Source: Flavobacterium soli DSM 19725 (GTDB lineage: Bacteria > Bacteroidota > Bacteroidia > Flavobacteriales > Flavobacteriaceae). From it: 64,000 nucleotides of DNA. Positions 24,729 to 33,447 of this stretch are shown here, piece after piece; positions within the stretch are counted from its first letter, which is position 1, and every line of letters begins with the position of its first letter. The DNA lies in contig NZ_AUGO01000013.1 in the NCBI RefSeq assembly GCF_000422705.1, positions 62,001 through 126,000 on the forward strand. Direction: 5' to 3'. Both the position numbers and the translations under genes were made by a program. Under the pieces are notes generated by a model that saw nothing but the letters and a program-made list of their open reading frames with translations, made no database searches and had not been told where the DNA came from.

Positions 24729-25676
24729 ATGTCAGATACGATAGAAAAAATAAAATGTCTTATTATAGGTTCTGGTCCTGCAGGATATACGGCAGCAATT
24801 TATGCAGCTAGAGCTAATATGAATCCGGTTCTTTACCAAGGAACTCAACCTGGTGGACAGTTAACAACAACAAATGAAGTAGAAAATTTCCCTGGTTATG
24901 TTGATGGTGTAACGGGACCAGAAATGATGATACAATTGCAACAACAAGCTCAACGATTTGGAACAGATGTTCGTGACGGATGGGTTACAAAAGTAGATTT
25001 TTCTGGGCCTATCCATAAAGTTTGGGTAAATGAAACAAAAGAAATTCACTGTGAGACTGTGATTATTTCTACAGGAGCTTCCGCTAAATATTTGGGAATT
25101 CCATCAGAACAGCATTATCTTCAAATGGGTGGTGGAGTTTCTGCTTGTGCGGTTTGCGACGGTTTTTTCTACAGAAATCAAGAAGTTGTAATCGTTGGAG
25201 CAGGAGATTCTGCTTGTGAAGAAGCACATTATCTTTCTAAACTTTGTAAGAAAGTAACGATGCTAGTGAGAAGCGAAAATTTCAGGGCTTCAAAAATCAT
25301 GGCAGAGAGAGTTAGAAAAACGGAGAATATCGAAATTCTTTTAAATACCGAAACTGTTGAAGTTATTGGTGATGGACAAGTAGTAACAGCCGTTAAAGTT
25401 TTAGATAAAACAACTAAGGAAGAAAAAACAATTCAAGCAACTGGATTCTTCGTAGCAATTGGACATAAGCCAAATACACATATATTTAAAGACTATTTGG
25501 ATCTGGATGAAACAGGTTACATTAAGAATATTCCTGGAACTTCTAAAACAAATGTTGACGGAGTATTTGTTGGTGGTGACGCTGCTGATCATGTTTACCG
25601 TCAAGCGATTACTGCTGCAGGAACAGGTTGTATGGCAGCTTTGGATGCAGAAAGATATTTAGCTTCTTTAGAATAA
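24729..25676 (+). CDS. trxB: thioredoxin-disulfide reductase
   Basis: Passes electrons from NADPH through FAD to thioredoxin in the cytoplasm. The 315-residue protein has FAD motif LIIGSGPAGYTAA (11-23), the redox pair in SACAVCDGFF (Cys140, Cys143), NADPH motif VIVGAGDSACEEAHYL and the C-terminal FAD motif GVFVGGDAADHVYRQAITAAGTGCMAA. Length is standard. ATG 24729 is chosen because an upstream ATG at 24696 lies on the promoter box. A bidirectional terminator follows. Confidence 0.97.
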   Translation: MSDTIEKIKCLIIGSGPAGYTAAIYAARANMNPVLYQGTQPGGQLTTTNEVENFPGYVDGVTGPEMMIQLQQQAQRFGTDVRDGWVTKVDFSGPIHKVWVNETKEIHCETVIISTGASAKYLGIPSEQHYLQMGGGVSACAVCDGFFYRNQEVVIVGAGDSACEEAHYLSKLCKKVTMLVRSENFRASKIMAERVRKTENIEILLNTETVEVIGDGQVVTAVKVLDKTTKEEKTIQATGFFVAIGHKPNTHIFKDYLDLDETGYIKNIPGTSKTNVDGVFVGGDAADHVYRQAITAAGTGCMAALDAERYLASLE

Positions 25677-25693
25677 TCAGAAGTAAAGGTTAT

Positions 25694-25725
25694 AAAAAAA
25701 TCCCAACTGCGAAGTTGGGATTTTT
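25694..25725. terminator. bidirectional terminator between trxB and a GIN-domain gene
   Basis: A 14-bp stem AAAAAATCCCAACT / AGTTGGGATTTTTT with a 4-base loop; T runs occur on both strands and the flanking genes converge. Confidence 0.92.
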
Positions 25726-25727
25726 TG

Positions 25728-26564
25728 TTATTTCAAAGTCTTTTTTTGAAGTGAAGCATTACCTGCAAATTGTTTCATTTCTATTTTTGGATCACCATAT
25801 AAGTAGACCTCACAGCTTCCGGAAGCATCCAAGTTTAAAGAAGTTTCTACCATAACAGTAGCATTTGTGTAACCTTCGGCAATAAGTTCACAATTTTTTG
25901 AGGCCAAATTTTTACCCACAAATGTCGTGTTGTTGTCCAAACGAAGTTTTAAATCAATCACATCACCTTCAATAGTTGCTTTTGATTTTTGATACATATC
26001 GAACTTCATTTCAGTAGCCGAAATTAAGGCCTTCATCTGTGCATTTTTGCTCAATTCGATTTTAACGGCTTCTGATTTTGCATTCAATTGTATTTCAGAT
26101 TTGTCATTTCCAACTATAGTCAAAGCCTTTGCATTCGTATTCAGATACATTTTTGCATTTTCATAACTCTTGAAGGTCACTTCTTCTAGATTAATTTCTT
26201 CTGGACCTTGAATTATAGCATCATTTTTAGCTTCTGCTAATTTAAAATCATCCGTATATATAACTCTGATCGTGAATTTCTTGTAGCCAAGGATTTGCTT
26301 TGCAGAAGAAAGGATCAATGTTCCTCCATTATATTTTAGATCAATTGCATCGTGAAGATTATCATCGGCCTCAAGCTCTAAACCGCATTTGTCACCTTTT
26401 ATAAGAAAGATTTCCAAATCATCTAAGATTTCGATAGCTGTAAAACTTTGAACTTCCTTTTGAGCAATTGTAACAATTTTAGAACCTTTTACCTTTTCTT
26501 TTTTCTGGCTAAAAGCCAAAGTAGAAATGAATACTGCAACTAGTAAAAATGCGATTTTTTTCAT
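25728..26564 (-). CDS. secreted GIN domain (DUF2807) protein
   Basis: A 278-residue exported protein (signal peptide MKKIAFLLVAVFISTLAFSQ). The DUF2807/GIN putative auto-transporter adhesin domain forms a right-handed beta-helix of short repeats: FTAIEILDDLEIFLIKGD, LELEADDNL, LTIVGNDKSEIQLNAKSEAVKIELSKNAQMKALI. The function is not established; these proteins cluster with PspC and PadR genes, as here, which links them to envelope stress. A TATTTTTG box at 26584-26591 on the minus strand may give it its own promoter. Confidence 0.85.
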   Translation of the reverse strand: MKKIAFLLVAVFISTLAFSQKKEKVKGSKIVTIAQKEVQSFTAIEILDDLEIFLIKGDKCGLELEADDNLHDAIDLKYNGGTLILSSAKQILGYKKFTIRVIYTDDFKLAEAKNDAIIQGPEEINLEEVTFKSYENAKMYLNTNAKALTIVGNDKSEIQLNAKSEAVKIELSKNAQMKALISATEMKFDMYQKSKATIEGDVIDLKLRLDNNTTFVGKNLASKNCELIAEGYTNATVMVETSLNLDASGSCEVYLYGDPKIEMKQFAGNASLQKKTLK

Positions 26565-26589
26565 GGTTTGTATTAGTTTTGGTCAAAAA

Positions 26590-26622
26590 TATAAAAAAAA
26601 ACATCAGCCATGGCTGATGTTT
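26590..26622 (-). terminator. intrinsic terminator after the GIN lipoprotein gene
   Basis: A perfect palindrome with arms AACATCAGCCA / TGGCTGATGTT (26600-26621), followed on the minus strand by nine T. Confidence 0.9.
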
Positions 26623-26629
26623 GATTAAA

Positions 26630-27364
26630 TTATTCTTTAGAAACGCCTCCGCCTGAACTTTCTTCTTTGGTAAGCGTTTTAGGTATGTTTTTATATCCTA
26701 TTGAACTCCCGCTTGAAGCTTTTCCGTCAAGGCTCAAAATTGGATTGACCGTTGTGCTACTCCCGCTTGTGGATTGTGATATTACGTCATTTGCCAATAA
26801 ATCAGAAGCGTCTAAGCTACTTCCGCTTGACGAAGAAGTTTCAAGTTTAATTGCTTTTCCAGAAACTTCGGCAGTGCTTCCGCTGGTAGTTTCAATTGTG
26901 ATATGATCGGCTTCAACTTCTATGTCTATTTCACTTCCACTGCTTGATTTTACAGCAATATTTTCAGTAATTAGCTTGTTTTGGCTTTTTATAGTAGAAC
27001 CGCTGGTTGTTGAAAGTCCAGCAATGACAGGCATTTTTACAGTTATCTTCGGAGTTTCATTAGAGGAATATCCTTCGCTTGATTTTATATACAAAACACC
27101 GTTTTCAACTTTTGTAACGATGAGTTCCTGCAAATTATCATCGGTTTCTACTACAACTGATTTAGTATCGGATTGTTCTACAAGAACTTCAACTCCTGTA
27201 CTTACTTCAATAAATTTAAAATCCTCCGAAATGTTACGTGTTTGCTCAACAATATTTCCGCTTCCTTGTTTTCCCTCAACAAAATTAAAATTACAGGAAG
27301 TAAAAAAGAAAGCAGTTGCAAGTAGTAAGGTTGCTTTTGTCCAAGTTGAAATGTTTTGTTTCAT
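26630..27364 (-). CDS. GIN domain (DUF2807) lipoprotein
   Basis: The 244-residue protein has a lipoprotein signal (LLLATAFFFTSC) and a Ser/Gly-rich beta-helix with recurring TTSGST, SSSGSE, TTSGST, SSSSGSS, STSGSS and ASSGSS turns. The opening NISEDFKFIEVSTGVEVLVEQ is the standard GIN start. It lies 3 bases downstream of the PspC gene and is surely co-transcribed. A surface or periplasmic role in envelope sensing is inferred from context only. Confidence 0.88.
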   Translation of the reverse strand: MKQNISTWTKATLLLATAFFFTSCNFNFVEGKQGSGNIVEQTRNISEDFKFIEVSTGVEVLVEQSDTKSVVVETDDNLQELIVTKVENGVLYIKSSEGYSSNETPKITVKMPVIAGLSTTSGSTIKSQNKLITENIAVKSSSGSEIDIEVEADHITIETTSGSTAEVSGKAIKLETSSSSGSSLDASDLLANDVISQSTSGSSTTVNPILSLDGKASSGSSIGYKNIPKTLTKEESSGGGVSKE

Positions 27365-27366
27365 GA

Positions 27367-29109
27367 TTATTTGTTTTTAATGATTACGCCATTTTCATCT
27401 ATTGTTAGTCCTTTCTTTTTGGATGTTACGGTTTCGGTTCGGATAATTTCTTTTCCGTTTACCTCCAAGATTACTTTCTTGATGGTATCAGAAGAAGTTT
27501 CAAGATTTTCATTCTCAACATCACCATGTTCGTTTTCGTATGCAGGACAAGTCAGGCATTTTACTTTAGTTTCTTCAACTTTGTAAAGATAATCAGCTGA
27601 ACTATGATGCAAATTAAAAAACTCATTATCAGAATTGTCTCTGTCTCTAAAGGCTTCATCCGCTTTAAACAATATTCCTTCTGGCAAATACAAATTAATT
27701 TCTACTTCCTGATTGCGGAATTTGTTTGAAGCTTCAGTCAATAAATAATTGTCTAAAATTAATTGATTTCCTTGTAATTTGTATGCGTATTTGATTTTTT
27801 CTGCAGATTGTTTTGCAGCTGACAATGATTCTCCATCGGCTTCTTTTACAATTTGAATGTAAGCTTGTTTTTCATCCGTTTTCATGATTTTAATCCTTAC
27901 ATCGCTTGAAAAAATCATTTCGGTATTGGTAGAATCCTGAACCAATCGGTGGCTGTCATAATCATAAATATCATTTGCGAAATTTTCATTGTACTTGAAT
28001 TTTATCTGTAAAGTATCCGTCGGATTCAATTGTAATACTTCTTTTTTAACCATTTTTCCTTCAAATGCAAATTGCGTAGCTTGTTTGATTGAAAGTGCAA
28101 TAATCAATGCAATCGAAATGATCCAAAGTGCTAAAAAGGTATAATGGAATACATTTCCTAAAGATTTCATGTTCGGAATCAATAATTTGAAGCCCAAAAC
28201 CATCAGGTAGAAAAATGGAATTCCAACAGCAAACAACATTAATAAACCAAATGTCCAAACAGGATAATCCGTATAATTTCCGGCATCAACAAAATCACTC
28301 CAAGGAAATTCGATGAAGGCTGTCGTTCCCAGTGTGAAGACTCCAACTAAGAGAAAGAAAAGTGTAGTTAAACCTCCCATGATCAACATCACACCTAAAA
28401 TCTTTGCAAAAATCTTAAAGATGCTCATAAAAACATTGCCTACGTTTTCTACAACTCTATCGGCTCCCGTTTTTACCTGGTTTCCCATTTTGTCATAATT
28501 TACATTTTTAAATTTTTCGGAAACGCTATCAAATTCTTCTCTTACTTTTTTTTCAATATTTGAAATGTTTACAGGTTCTCCTGTCATTTCTAGTTTTTCA
28601 GATGTCGTAACGGCTTCTGGCATCACGATCCAAAGGATGATATAAGCCAAGATTCCAGTTCCATAAGCGAAAACCAAAATCAAAAGAATAACTCTTAACC
28701 AAACTTTGTCGATTCCAAAATAATGACCCAAACCAGCCAAAACACCGCCAATCATTCCGCCATCTTTATCACGGTATAATTTTTTTATAGGTCGGGAAGA
28801 ATAATCAAAATTGGTGTTTTTTTGCTGAAATTCAGCTTCTTCGTTATCAATTCTGTAATCTTCTGGTTGTCCCATAACGGCAATAACCTCGTCCAATTCT
28901 CTTAAATTGATAACCTGCTTGTCGTTTGTGTGTTTTTCTGCAAAAAGCTCAGCGATACGCATTTCGATATCCTTGATGATTTCGTCCTGACCATTAGAGT
29001 TAGAAAGCGAACGTTTTATAGCTTCAAAATAGCGTGTCAATTTTTGGTATGCATCTTCATCGATATGAAAAAACATTCCACCTAGATTTATATTTACGGT
29101 TTTGTTCAT
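27367..29109 (-). CDS. PspC domain protein, large multi-pass form
   Basis: The 580-residue membrane protein begins with a cytosolic part (MNKTVNINLGGMFFHIDEDAYQKLTRYFEAIK). The PspC domain follows at about residue 105-165 (KKLYRDKDGGMIGGVLAGLGHYFGIDKVWLRVILLILVFAYGTGILAYIILWIVMP), with four further membrane segments at about 225-345, and a long C-terminal soluble domain with a CLTCPAY pair. PspC in enterobacteria senses inner-membrane stress. The gene follows a PadR regulator by 6 bases, the common Bacteroidota arrangement. Confidence 0.9.
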   Translation of the reverse strand: MNKTVNINLGGMFFHIDEDAYQKLTRYFEAIKRSLSNSNGQDEIIKDIEMRIAELFAEKHTNDKQVINLRELDEVIAVMGQPEDYRIDNEEAEFQQKNTNFDYSSRPIKKLYRDKDGGMIGGVLAGLGHYFGIDKVWLRVILLILVFAYGTGILAYIILWIVMPEAVTTSEKLEMTGEPVNISNIEKKVREEFDSVSEKFKNVNYDKMGNQVKTGADRVVENVGNVFMSIFKIFAKILGVMLIMGGLTTLFFLLVGVFTLGTTAFIEFPWSDFVDAGNYTDYPVWTFGLLMLFAVGIPFFYLMVLGFKLLIPNMKSLGNVFHYTFLALWIISIALIIALSIKQATQFAFEGKMVKKEVLQLNPTDTLQIKFKYNENFANDIYDYDSHRLVQDSTNTEMIFSSDVRIKIMKTDEKQAYIQIVKEADGESLSAAKQSAEKIKYAYKLQGNQLILDNYLLTEASNKFRNQEVEINLYLPEGILFKADEAFRDRDNSDNEFFNLHHSSADYLYKVEETKVKCLTCPAYENEHGDVENENLETSSDTIKKVILEVNGKEIIRTETVTSKKKGLTIDENGVIIKNK

Positions 29110-29115
29110 GACTAT

Positions 29116-29445
29116 TTAGTTTTGGTTTGTTATGATGTTTACAGCGTCAGATAATTCTGTCCAAGTGCCGTTTAATTCGTTTAAAAATGTTTGTCCAATT
29201 TCGGTTAGTCCATAATATTTTCTAGGCGGTCCCGAAGTAGATTCTTCCCAACGATAGTTGAGCAATCCGTCGTTTTTTAATCTTGTAAGCAAAGGATATA
29301 CTGTTCCCTCCACCACAAGCAATTTTGCGTTTTTCAAGGTGTCCAAAATTTCAGAAGTGTAGGCATCTTTTTCTTTCAAAACAGATAAGATACAGAACTC
29401 TAAAACACCTTTTCGCATCTGGGCTTTTGTGTTTTCAATGTTCAT
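29116..29445 (-). CDS. PadR family transcriptional regulator
   Basis: A 109-residue winged-helix repressor: RKGVLEFCILSVLKEKDAYTSEILDTL forms the first helices and VVEGTVYPLLTRLKNDGLLNYRWEESTSGPPRKYYGLTEIG the recognition helix and wing. The C-terminal dimer helix is short (PadR-s2 type). It heads the PspC-GIN operon and probably represses it in response to an envelope or membrane-active signal. Confidence 0.92.
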   Translation of the reverse strand: MNIENTKAQMRKGVLEFCILSVLKEKDAYTSEILDTLKNAKLLVVEGTVYPLLTRLKNDGLLNYRWEESTSGPPRKYYGLTEIGQTFLNELNGTWTELSDAVNIITNQN

Positions 29446-29496
29446 AATATGCGTTTAAATTTAATTAAAATTTTCATTTTGTGGATTTTATTCTGT

Positions 29497-30252
29497 TTAG
29501 TCCATTGCAATTAGCGTTGGTCTTTTATATTTTTTTGTATCAGTTAAAAACTCTTGTTGAATGTTTACTTTTTTTGGTGACCCAAAATAAGTAACCTTTG
29601 CATTATCAGTGGCATTTACATCGATATTATTATGGCTCGTAATCATGACAATTGAATTATCTGAATACACTTCAGCGTTCTCTGTCAAAAAATTTTTAGC
29701 GTTGCAATAGGCTTTTGAGGCCGATTTGATAATTGCTTTTTCAGTATTTCCAGAGATGTTCACTTTTGAATGGCTTTTAAAATCTCCAATGAAAGAAGCT
29801 GTTTCGATCCTGCCATTGAATTCAGTATTTTTCCCTGTTTCAATATTTGTAAGACCTTTCGATTTGAAGTAACCTTTAAAATAAGCTCCTGATTCAAGTG
29901 CAATAGAAATATTTTCTGTGTGGATGGTATTTTTAAATATGATCCTGGATTTAGAGCTGGCTTTGAATGATTCGACATCTTTGGCTGCTATGTAAACCAT
30001 TACATTTTTTACTTCCTCTTTTGCAGATATTCTCAAAGTTTCTCCGTCAACTTCAGTGATAATATTCGTTAGGTTTCCTTCATCTGCTTCAACTAATATC
30101 GAAGCTTCTTCCTGTGTTTCCTTGTAGCTTAATTCAATTCCGGATGCTACTTCAATTTTTGAAAAGCTTTCAGCTTTCCTGGTTTCCGAAACCTGGGCCT
30201 GGCATAACAACGCTGTCATGAACATGGTTACTGTGATGATTAATTTTAACAT
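29497..30252 (-). CDS. secreted GIN domain (head-GIN) protein
   Basis: The 251-residue exported protein (signal peptide ending LLCQAQ) opens RKAESFSKIEVASGIELSYKETQEEASILVEADEGNLTNIITEVDGETLRISA, the standard start of DUF2807 proteins, then continues as a beta-helix. It is the third GIN gene of this 5-kb cluster and lies upstream of PadR with a 51-base gap, so it may be transcribed with it. Confidence 0.85.
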   Translation of the reverse strand: MLKLIITVTMFMTALLCQAQVSETRKAESFSKIEVASGIELSYKETQEEASILVEADEGNLTNIITEVDGETLRISAKEEVKNVMVYIAAKDVESFKASSKSRIIFKNTIHTENISIALESGAYFKGYFKSKGLTNIETGKNTEFNGRIETASFIGDFKSHSKVNISGNTEKAIIKSASKAYCNAKNFLTENAEVYSDNSIVMITSHNNIDVNATDNAKVTYFGSPKKVNIQQEFLTDTKKYKRPTLIAMD

Positions 30253-30362
30253 GATTGTTCGTTTTTTTGATTGATGATTGATTAATGATGATTTTTTGAT
30301 GATGATTGAAACTCAAGGGTGATTAATCCTTTTGCTGATGTAAAGTTTTTATTTCATAAGAT

Positions 30363-30815
30363 TTATTTTAAAAAATTGATGGTCAAAGGGTATTTATAAT
30401 CGTATCCATTTGATGTTTTTACTGCTGCATAAATAATCAGGAAAAACTCAAGTATTTTTAAAAGGATAAATAGGCAAATTATCACTATTGCTGTAACTAA
30501 TAATCCCGAAATTTCTGTCATGTTGAAATCTTCGATAAAAAAATCACCATGATTCACGTTTACATATTTAGCCTTGCTGAAAACGCTAACAAAAAATAAA
30601 GGCACTGCAACTAAAGCCATTAAAAAAGAATACATAAGCAAGCTTAAATTAAAATTGATCGATTGTTTTCCTTGTGCATCAATATAAGTTGATTTGTCTT
30701 TTGATGAACTCCAAATAATGATTGGAAAAATAAAATTTCCAAAAGGAATAAAGTACTGGGATAGAGCACTCAAGTGTATCAATGTTGCGGTTGTTTTGCT
30801 GTTATTTGTTTCCAT
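30363..30815 (-). CDS. DUF4870 domain membrane protein
   Basis: A 150-residue protein with three or four membrane segments: LIHLSALSQYFIPFGNFIFPIIIW, FNLSLLMYSFLMALVAVPLFFVSVF and LLVTAIVIICLFILLKILEFFLIIYAAVKTSNG. The phrase IDAQGKQSINFNLS between segments is the DUF4870/Tic20-like hallmark. Function is unknown. It lies upstream of the GIN-PadR-PspC cluster on the same strand. Confidence 0.85.
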   Translation of the reverse strand: METNNSKTTATLIHLSALSQYFIPFGNFIFPIIIWSSSKDKSTYIDAQGKQSINFNLSLLMYSFLMALVAVPLFFVSVFSKAKYVNVNHGDFFIEDFNMTEISGLLVTAIVIICLFILLKILEFFLIIYAAVKTSNGYDYKYPLTINFLK

Positions 30816-30951
30816 GATTAAAAGTATATAGTAATTTCTTATGCAAATATATGGCTAAAAGAAGCTACCTTGTTTCGCATAGTACTAATATTTAACAAAA
30901 AATTAACAAATTGAAATCTCGAAAATAAATCCTATTTTTACTAAAAATCCA

Positions 30952-31410
30952 ATGATTATGAACTTTACAGCAGGAAATCTCAATAAATTCTTATTTTTCA
31001 AATTGCCATCTGCTTTTTTATCTGGAGTGCGTGCTAAAGAAATTAACGAACACCAATGTGTTGTGTCTGTAAAACACAGATGGATCAATCAAAATCCTTT
31101 TAATTCCATGTATTTCGCTGTTCAAGCGATGGCAGCCGAACTCACAACTGGAGCTTTGGTAATGCTACATATCAAAAAAAGCGGAAAAAAAATCTCAATG
31201 CTTGTCGCCAATAACAAAGGCAATTTTACCAAAAAAGCGACAGGAAGAATAACATTTATATGTAAGGATGGCCATCTGATAGAAGAAGCTATTCAAAGAA
31301 CGATTGCCACAGGCGAAGGCCAAACTTTCTGGATGAAATCAATTGGAACAAATGAGCAAGGTGTTCAAGTTTCTGAAATGGATTTCGAGTGGAGCATTAG
31401 GGTGAAGTAA
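30952..31410 (+). CDS. DUF4442 hot-dog fold protein
   Basis: A 152-residue protein related to acyl-CoA thioesterases of the PaaI type: FKLPSAFLSGVRAKEINEHQCVVSVKHRWINQNPFNSMYFAVQAMAAELTTGALVM is typical of DUF4442. No catalytic Asp/Glu of known thioesterases can be assigned with certainty. Two ATG codons (30952 and 30958) are possible starts; the second begins MNFTAGNLN. Confidence 0.85.
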   Translation: MIMNFTAGNLNKFLFFKLPSAFLSGVRAKEINEHQCVVSVKHRWINQNPFNSMYFAVQAMAAELTTGALVMLHIKKSGKKISMLVANNKGNFTKKATGRITFICKDGHLIEEAIQRTIATGEGQTFWMKSIGTNEQGVQVSEMDFEWSIRVK

Positions 31411-31526
31411 AGATGAAGATGCAAGACGGAAGTTTTTATTCTCACTTAATCACAAGTTAAACATACCCTAATTAACATTTATTTTCATGGCTTGGGTTGT
31501 AATTTTGAAGAACAACACGACAAGCA

Positions 31527-32438
31527 ATGAAGATATTAATTACAGGAGCAACAGGTTTGGTAGGGAATGAATTGGTTTCGCTGTTGTTGCAAAACGGAGA
31601 AACAGTCCACTATCTTTCCACTTCTAAGAAAAAAATAGAAAGTCAATCCAACTTCAAAGGATTTTATTGGAATCCTCAACAAGGCATCATTGATGAAAAC
31701 TGTTTCATTGGTGTAGATGCCATTATTCATTTGGCTGGAGCCAATATCGGAAAGCGATGGACTCCAAAATACAAGCAAGAAATAATCGAAAGCAGAATTC
31801 TATCCTCAAATTTGCTTTTCAAAGCTTTAAAAGATTTTCCACATCAAGTAAAACAAATCGTTTCGGCTTCGGCAGTGGGGATTTATCCCGATGATTTAAA
31901 GAAATTATATACCGAAAGCGAAAAGGAAGTAGACAATTCATTCCTCGGAAACGTCGTCGTAAAATGGGAGGAAAGTGTCGATAAATTCAAACTTTTGAAT
32001 ATAAAAGTATGCAAATTAAGAACAGGTTTGGTCTTGTCCAGCAAAGGTGGAGCCTTGATGGAAATGCTAAAACCCATAAAATTTGGAATGGGAGCTCCGT
32101 TTGGATCCGGTCGTCAGGTGCAATCCTGGATCCACATTCAAGACTTGACCGAGATGTATTATTTTGCAGTAAAAAATTCGTGGCAAGGAACTTTTAATGC
32201 CGTGGCTCCAAATCCTGTACCCAATAAGGAACTCACAGAAGAAATTGCAATAGCTGTCAAAAGGCCCATAATTATTCCATCTATACCAAAGTTTTTAATG
32301 AGTTTTGTTTTGGGTGAAATGCACATCATGCTTTTTACCAGCCAAAATGTAAGCTCACAAAAAGCATCCGACAACGGCTTCGTCTTCAAATATAAAATCA
32401 TCGAAAAAGCGCTAAGTCATCTTCTGACTTTGGCATAA
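31527..32438 (+). CDS. TIGR01777 family epimerase-like protein (SDR)
   Basis: A 303-residue extended short-chain dehydrogenase/reductase. The NAD(P)-binding motif ITGATGLVGNEL is at residues 4-15, followed by DAIIHLAGANIGKRWTPKYKQEIIESRI, VSASAVGIYP and the family phrase FGSGRQVQSWIHIQDL. E. coli YfcH and plant SulA-like proteins belong here; the substrate is unknown. It is cytosolic, and ends at a bidirectional terminator. Confidence 0.92.
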   Translation: MKILITGATGLVGNELVSLLLQNGETVHYLSTSKKKIESQSNFKGFYWNPQQGIIDENCFIGVDAIIHLAGANIGKRWTPKYKQEIIESRILSSNLLFKALKDFPHQVKQIVSASAVGIYPDDLKKLYTESEKEVDNSFLGNVVVKWEESVDKFKLLNIKVCKLRTGLVLSSKGGALMEMLKPIKFGMGAPFGSGRQVQSWIHIQDLTEMYYFAVKNSWQGTFNAVAPNPVPNKELTEEIAIAVKRPIIIPSIPKFLMSFVLGEMHIMLFTSQNVSSQKASDNGFVFKYKIIEKALSHLLTLA

Positions 32439-32443
32439 AAAAA

Positions 32444-32465
32444 AAAACTCCGCGAACGGAGTTTT
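32444..32465. terminator. bidirectional terminator
   Basis: Stem AAAACTCCG / CGGAGTTTT with a CGAA loop, A run before and T run after, between convergent genes. Confidence 0.9.
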
Positions 32466-32492
32466 CTCAAATATAGTAAGATGAATTAATAA

Positions 32493-33152
32493 CTATTTTG
32501 TAGCTTTTACAGTAACTTTAAGCTCGATATCATCGTTGATAAATTTATCTTTCAAGTCATCTTGCAACGATTTTGAAGCATAATTTACACCCCATTCTGT
32601 TCTGTTGATTGTAAAAACATCACTAGTAACAGTAACTCCTGTAGCATCAGCCACAACAGTAGCAGGGAATTTCACGTTTTTAGTGATACCTTTCAAAGTC
32701 AAGTTTCCTTCAATATTAGTTTTTCCTTCAGCAACAGTAGCTTTCGTGATTTCAAAAGTTCCAGTTGGGAATTTTGCAGTGTTAAAAAAGTGGTCTTCAC
32801 CAGCTTTATCTCCAGTACCTTTCAAGTGAGCTTCTAAATCTCCTTTTCCATCCGCTTCAGTCAAATCAGTAACCGTGATGCTTGTCATGTCAATCGTGAA
32901 TTTTCCACTCTCTATTACATCACCATTAACTGTCACTTCACCTTCAGAAATTGCAATAGTTCCAGTATGTTGTCCCGCAGGTTTTTTACCTGTCCAGTTA
33001 ATAACCGAAGCAGCTTTATCTACTTTATAAACAGCAGATGATTCAGTTGCAGTTGCAACAGTCTCAGCCTCAGTATTTTTGGCTTCTTTTTTACATGCAA
33101 CTGTCAAAGAAAGAGTTGCTAAAACAAATAAACTTAAAATATTTTTCTTCAT
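32493..33152 (-). CDS. YceI family lipoprotein
   Basis: From ATG 33152 the protein has 219 residues: a lipoprotein signal (MKKNILSLFVLATLSLTVAC), a Thr/Glu-rich linker and the YceI lipocalin-like barrel (YKVDKAASVINWTGKKPAGQHTGTIAISEG; DHFFNTAKFPTGTFEITKA; LTLKGITKNVKFPATV; INRTEWGVNYASKS). YceI proteins bind isoprenoid-type lipids in the periplasm. A longer start at 33173 would lie on the TAAGTTTG box at 33173-33180, so 33152 is preferred. Confidence 0.92.
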   Translation of the reverse strand: MKKNILSLFVLATLSLTVACKKEAKNTEAETVATATESSAVYKVDKAASVINWTGKKPAGQHTGTIAISEGEVTVNGDVIESGKFTIDMTSITVTDLTEADGKGDLEAHLKGTGDKAGEDHFFNTAKFPTGTFEITKATVAEGKTNIEGNLTLKGITKNVKFPATVVADATGVTVTSDVFTINRTEWGVNYASKSLQDDLKDKFINDDIELKVTVKATK

Positions 33153-33231
33153 AATATTGTTTTTTAGTTTCACAAACTTACTTCAATCAATTGCAAAACC
33201 TTCTTAAAAATATATTAAAATATCATTATCA

Positions 33232-33348
33232 TTAGAAGCGAATCAAAAGGCATTTTTGTCCCGAAGCTTCGGGACATATTCCCGCCTTCCACAATAGTTT
33301 TTGTTCTGAACTCCAGAACAAAAAGCTATTTGCTCCAGTCGGGGCTAG
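33232..33348 (+). repeat. dispersed repeat family, copy C
   Basis: It begins TTAGAAGCGAATC and ends CAGTCGGGGCTAG. Inside are a 20-bp perfect palindrome (33257-33276, arms TGTCCCGAAG / CTTCGGGACA), the word TTCCCGCC, and a second hairpin TTTTGTTCTG / CAGAACAAAA (33299-33323). Ends match copies A, D and E while the hairpins differ. Confidence 0.75.
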
Positions 33349-33398
33349 ATGATAAACTGTCGGGGATAAAATAAAACCATGAAAAAAAGCGTGACAAT

Positions 33399-33430
33399 TT
33401 GACATTTTCAAACAAATGGCAATACTTTTG
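33399..33430 (+). promoter_or_regulatory. grpE-dnaJ promoter
   Basis: TTG at 33399-33401 and TACTTTTG at 33423-33430 have centres 26.5 bp apart, the consensus layout for the primary sigma factor of Bacteroidota. No CIRCE-like inverted repeat is seen. Confidence 0.65.
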
Positions 33431-33447
33431 CAACACAAGAAAATGCA

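Noticed and set aside
33232..33438. 68-residue minus-strand ORF
   Set aside because: It is the translation of repeat copy C and the grpE promoter region, with no protein-like features.
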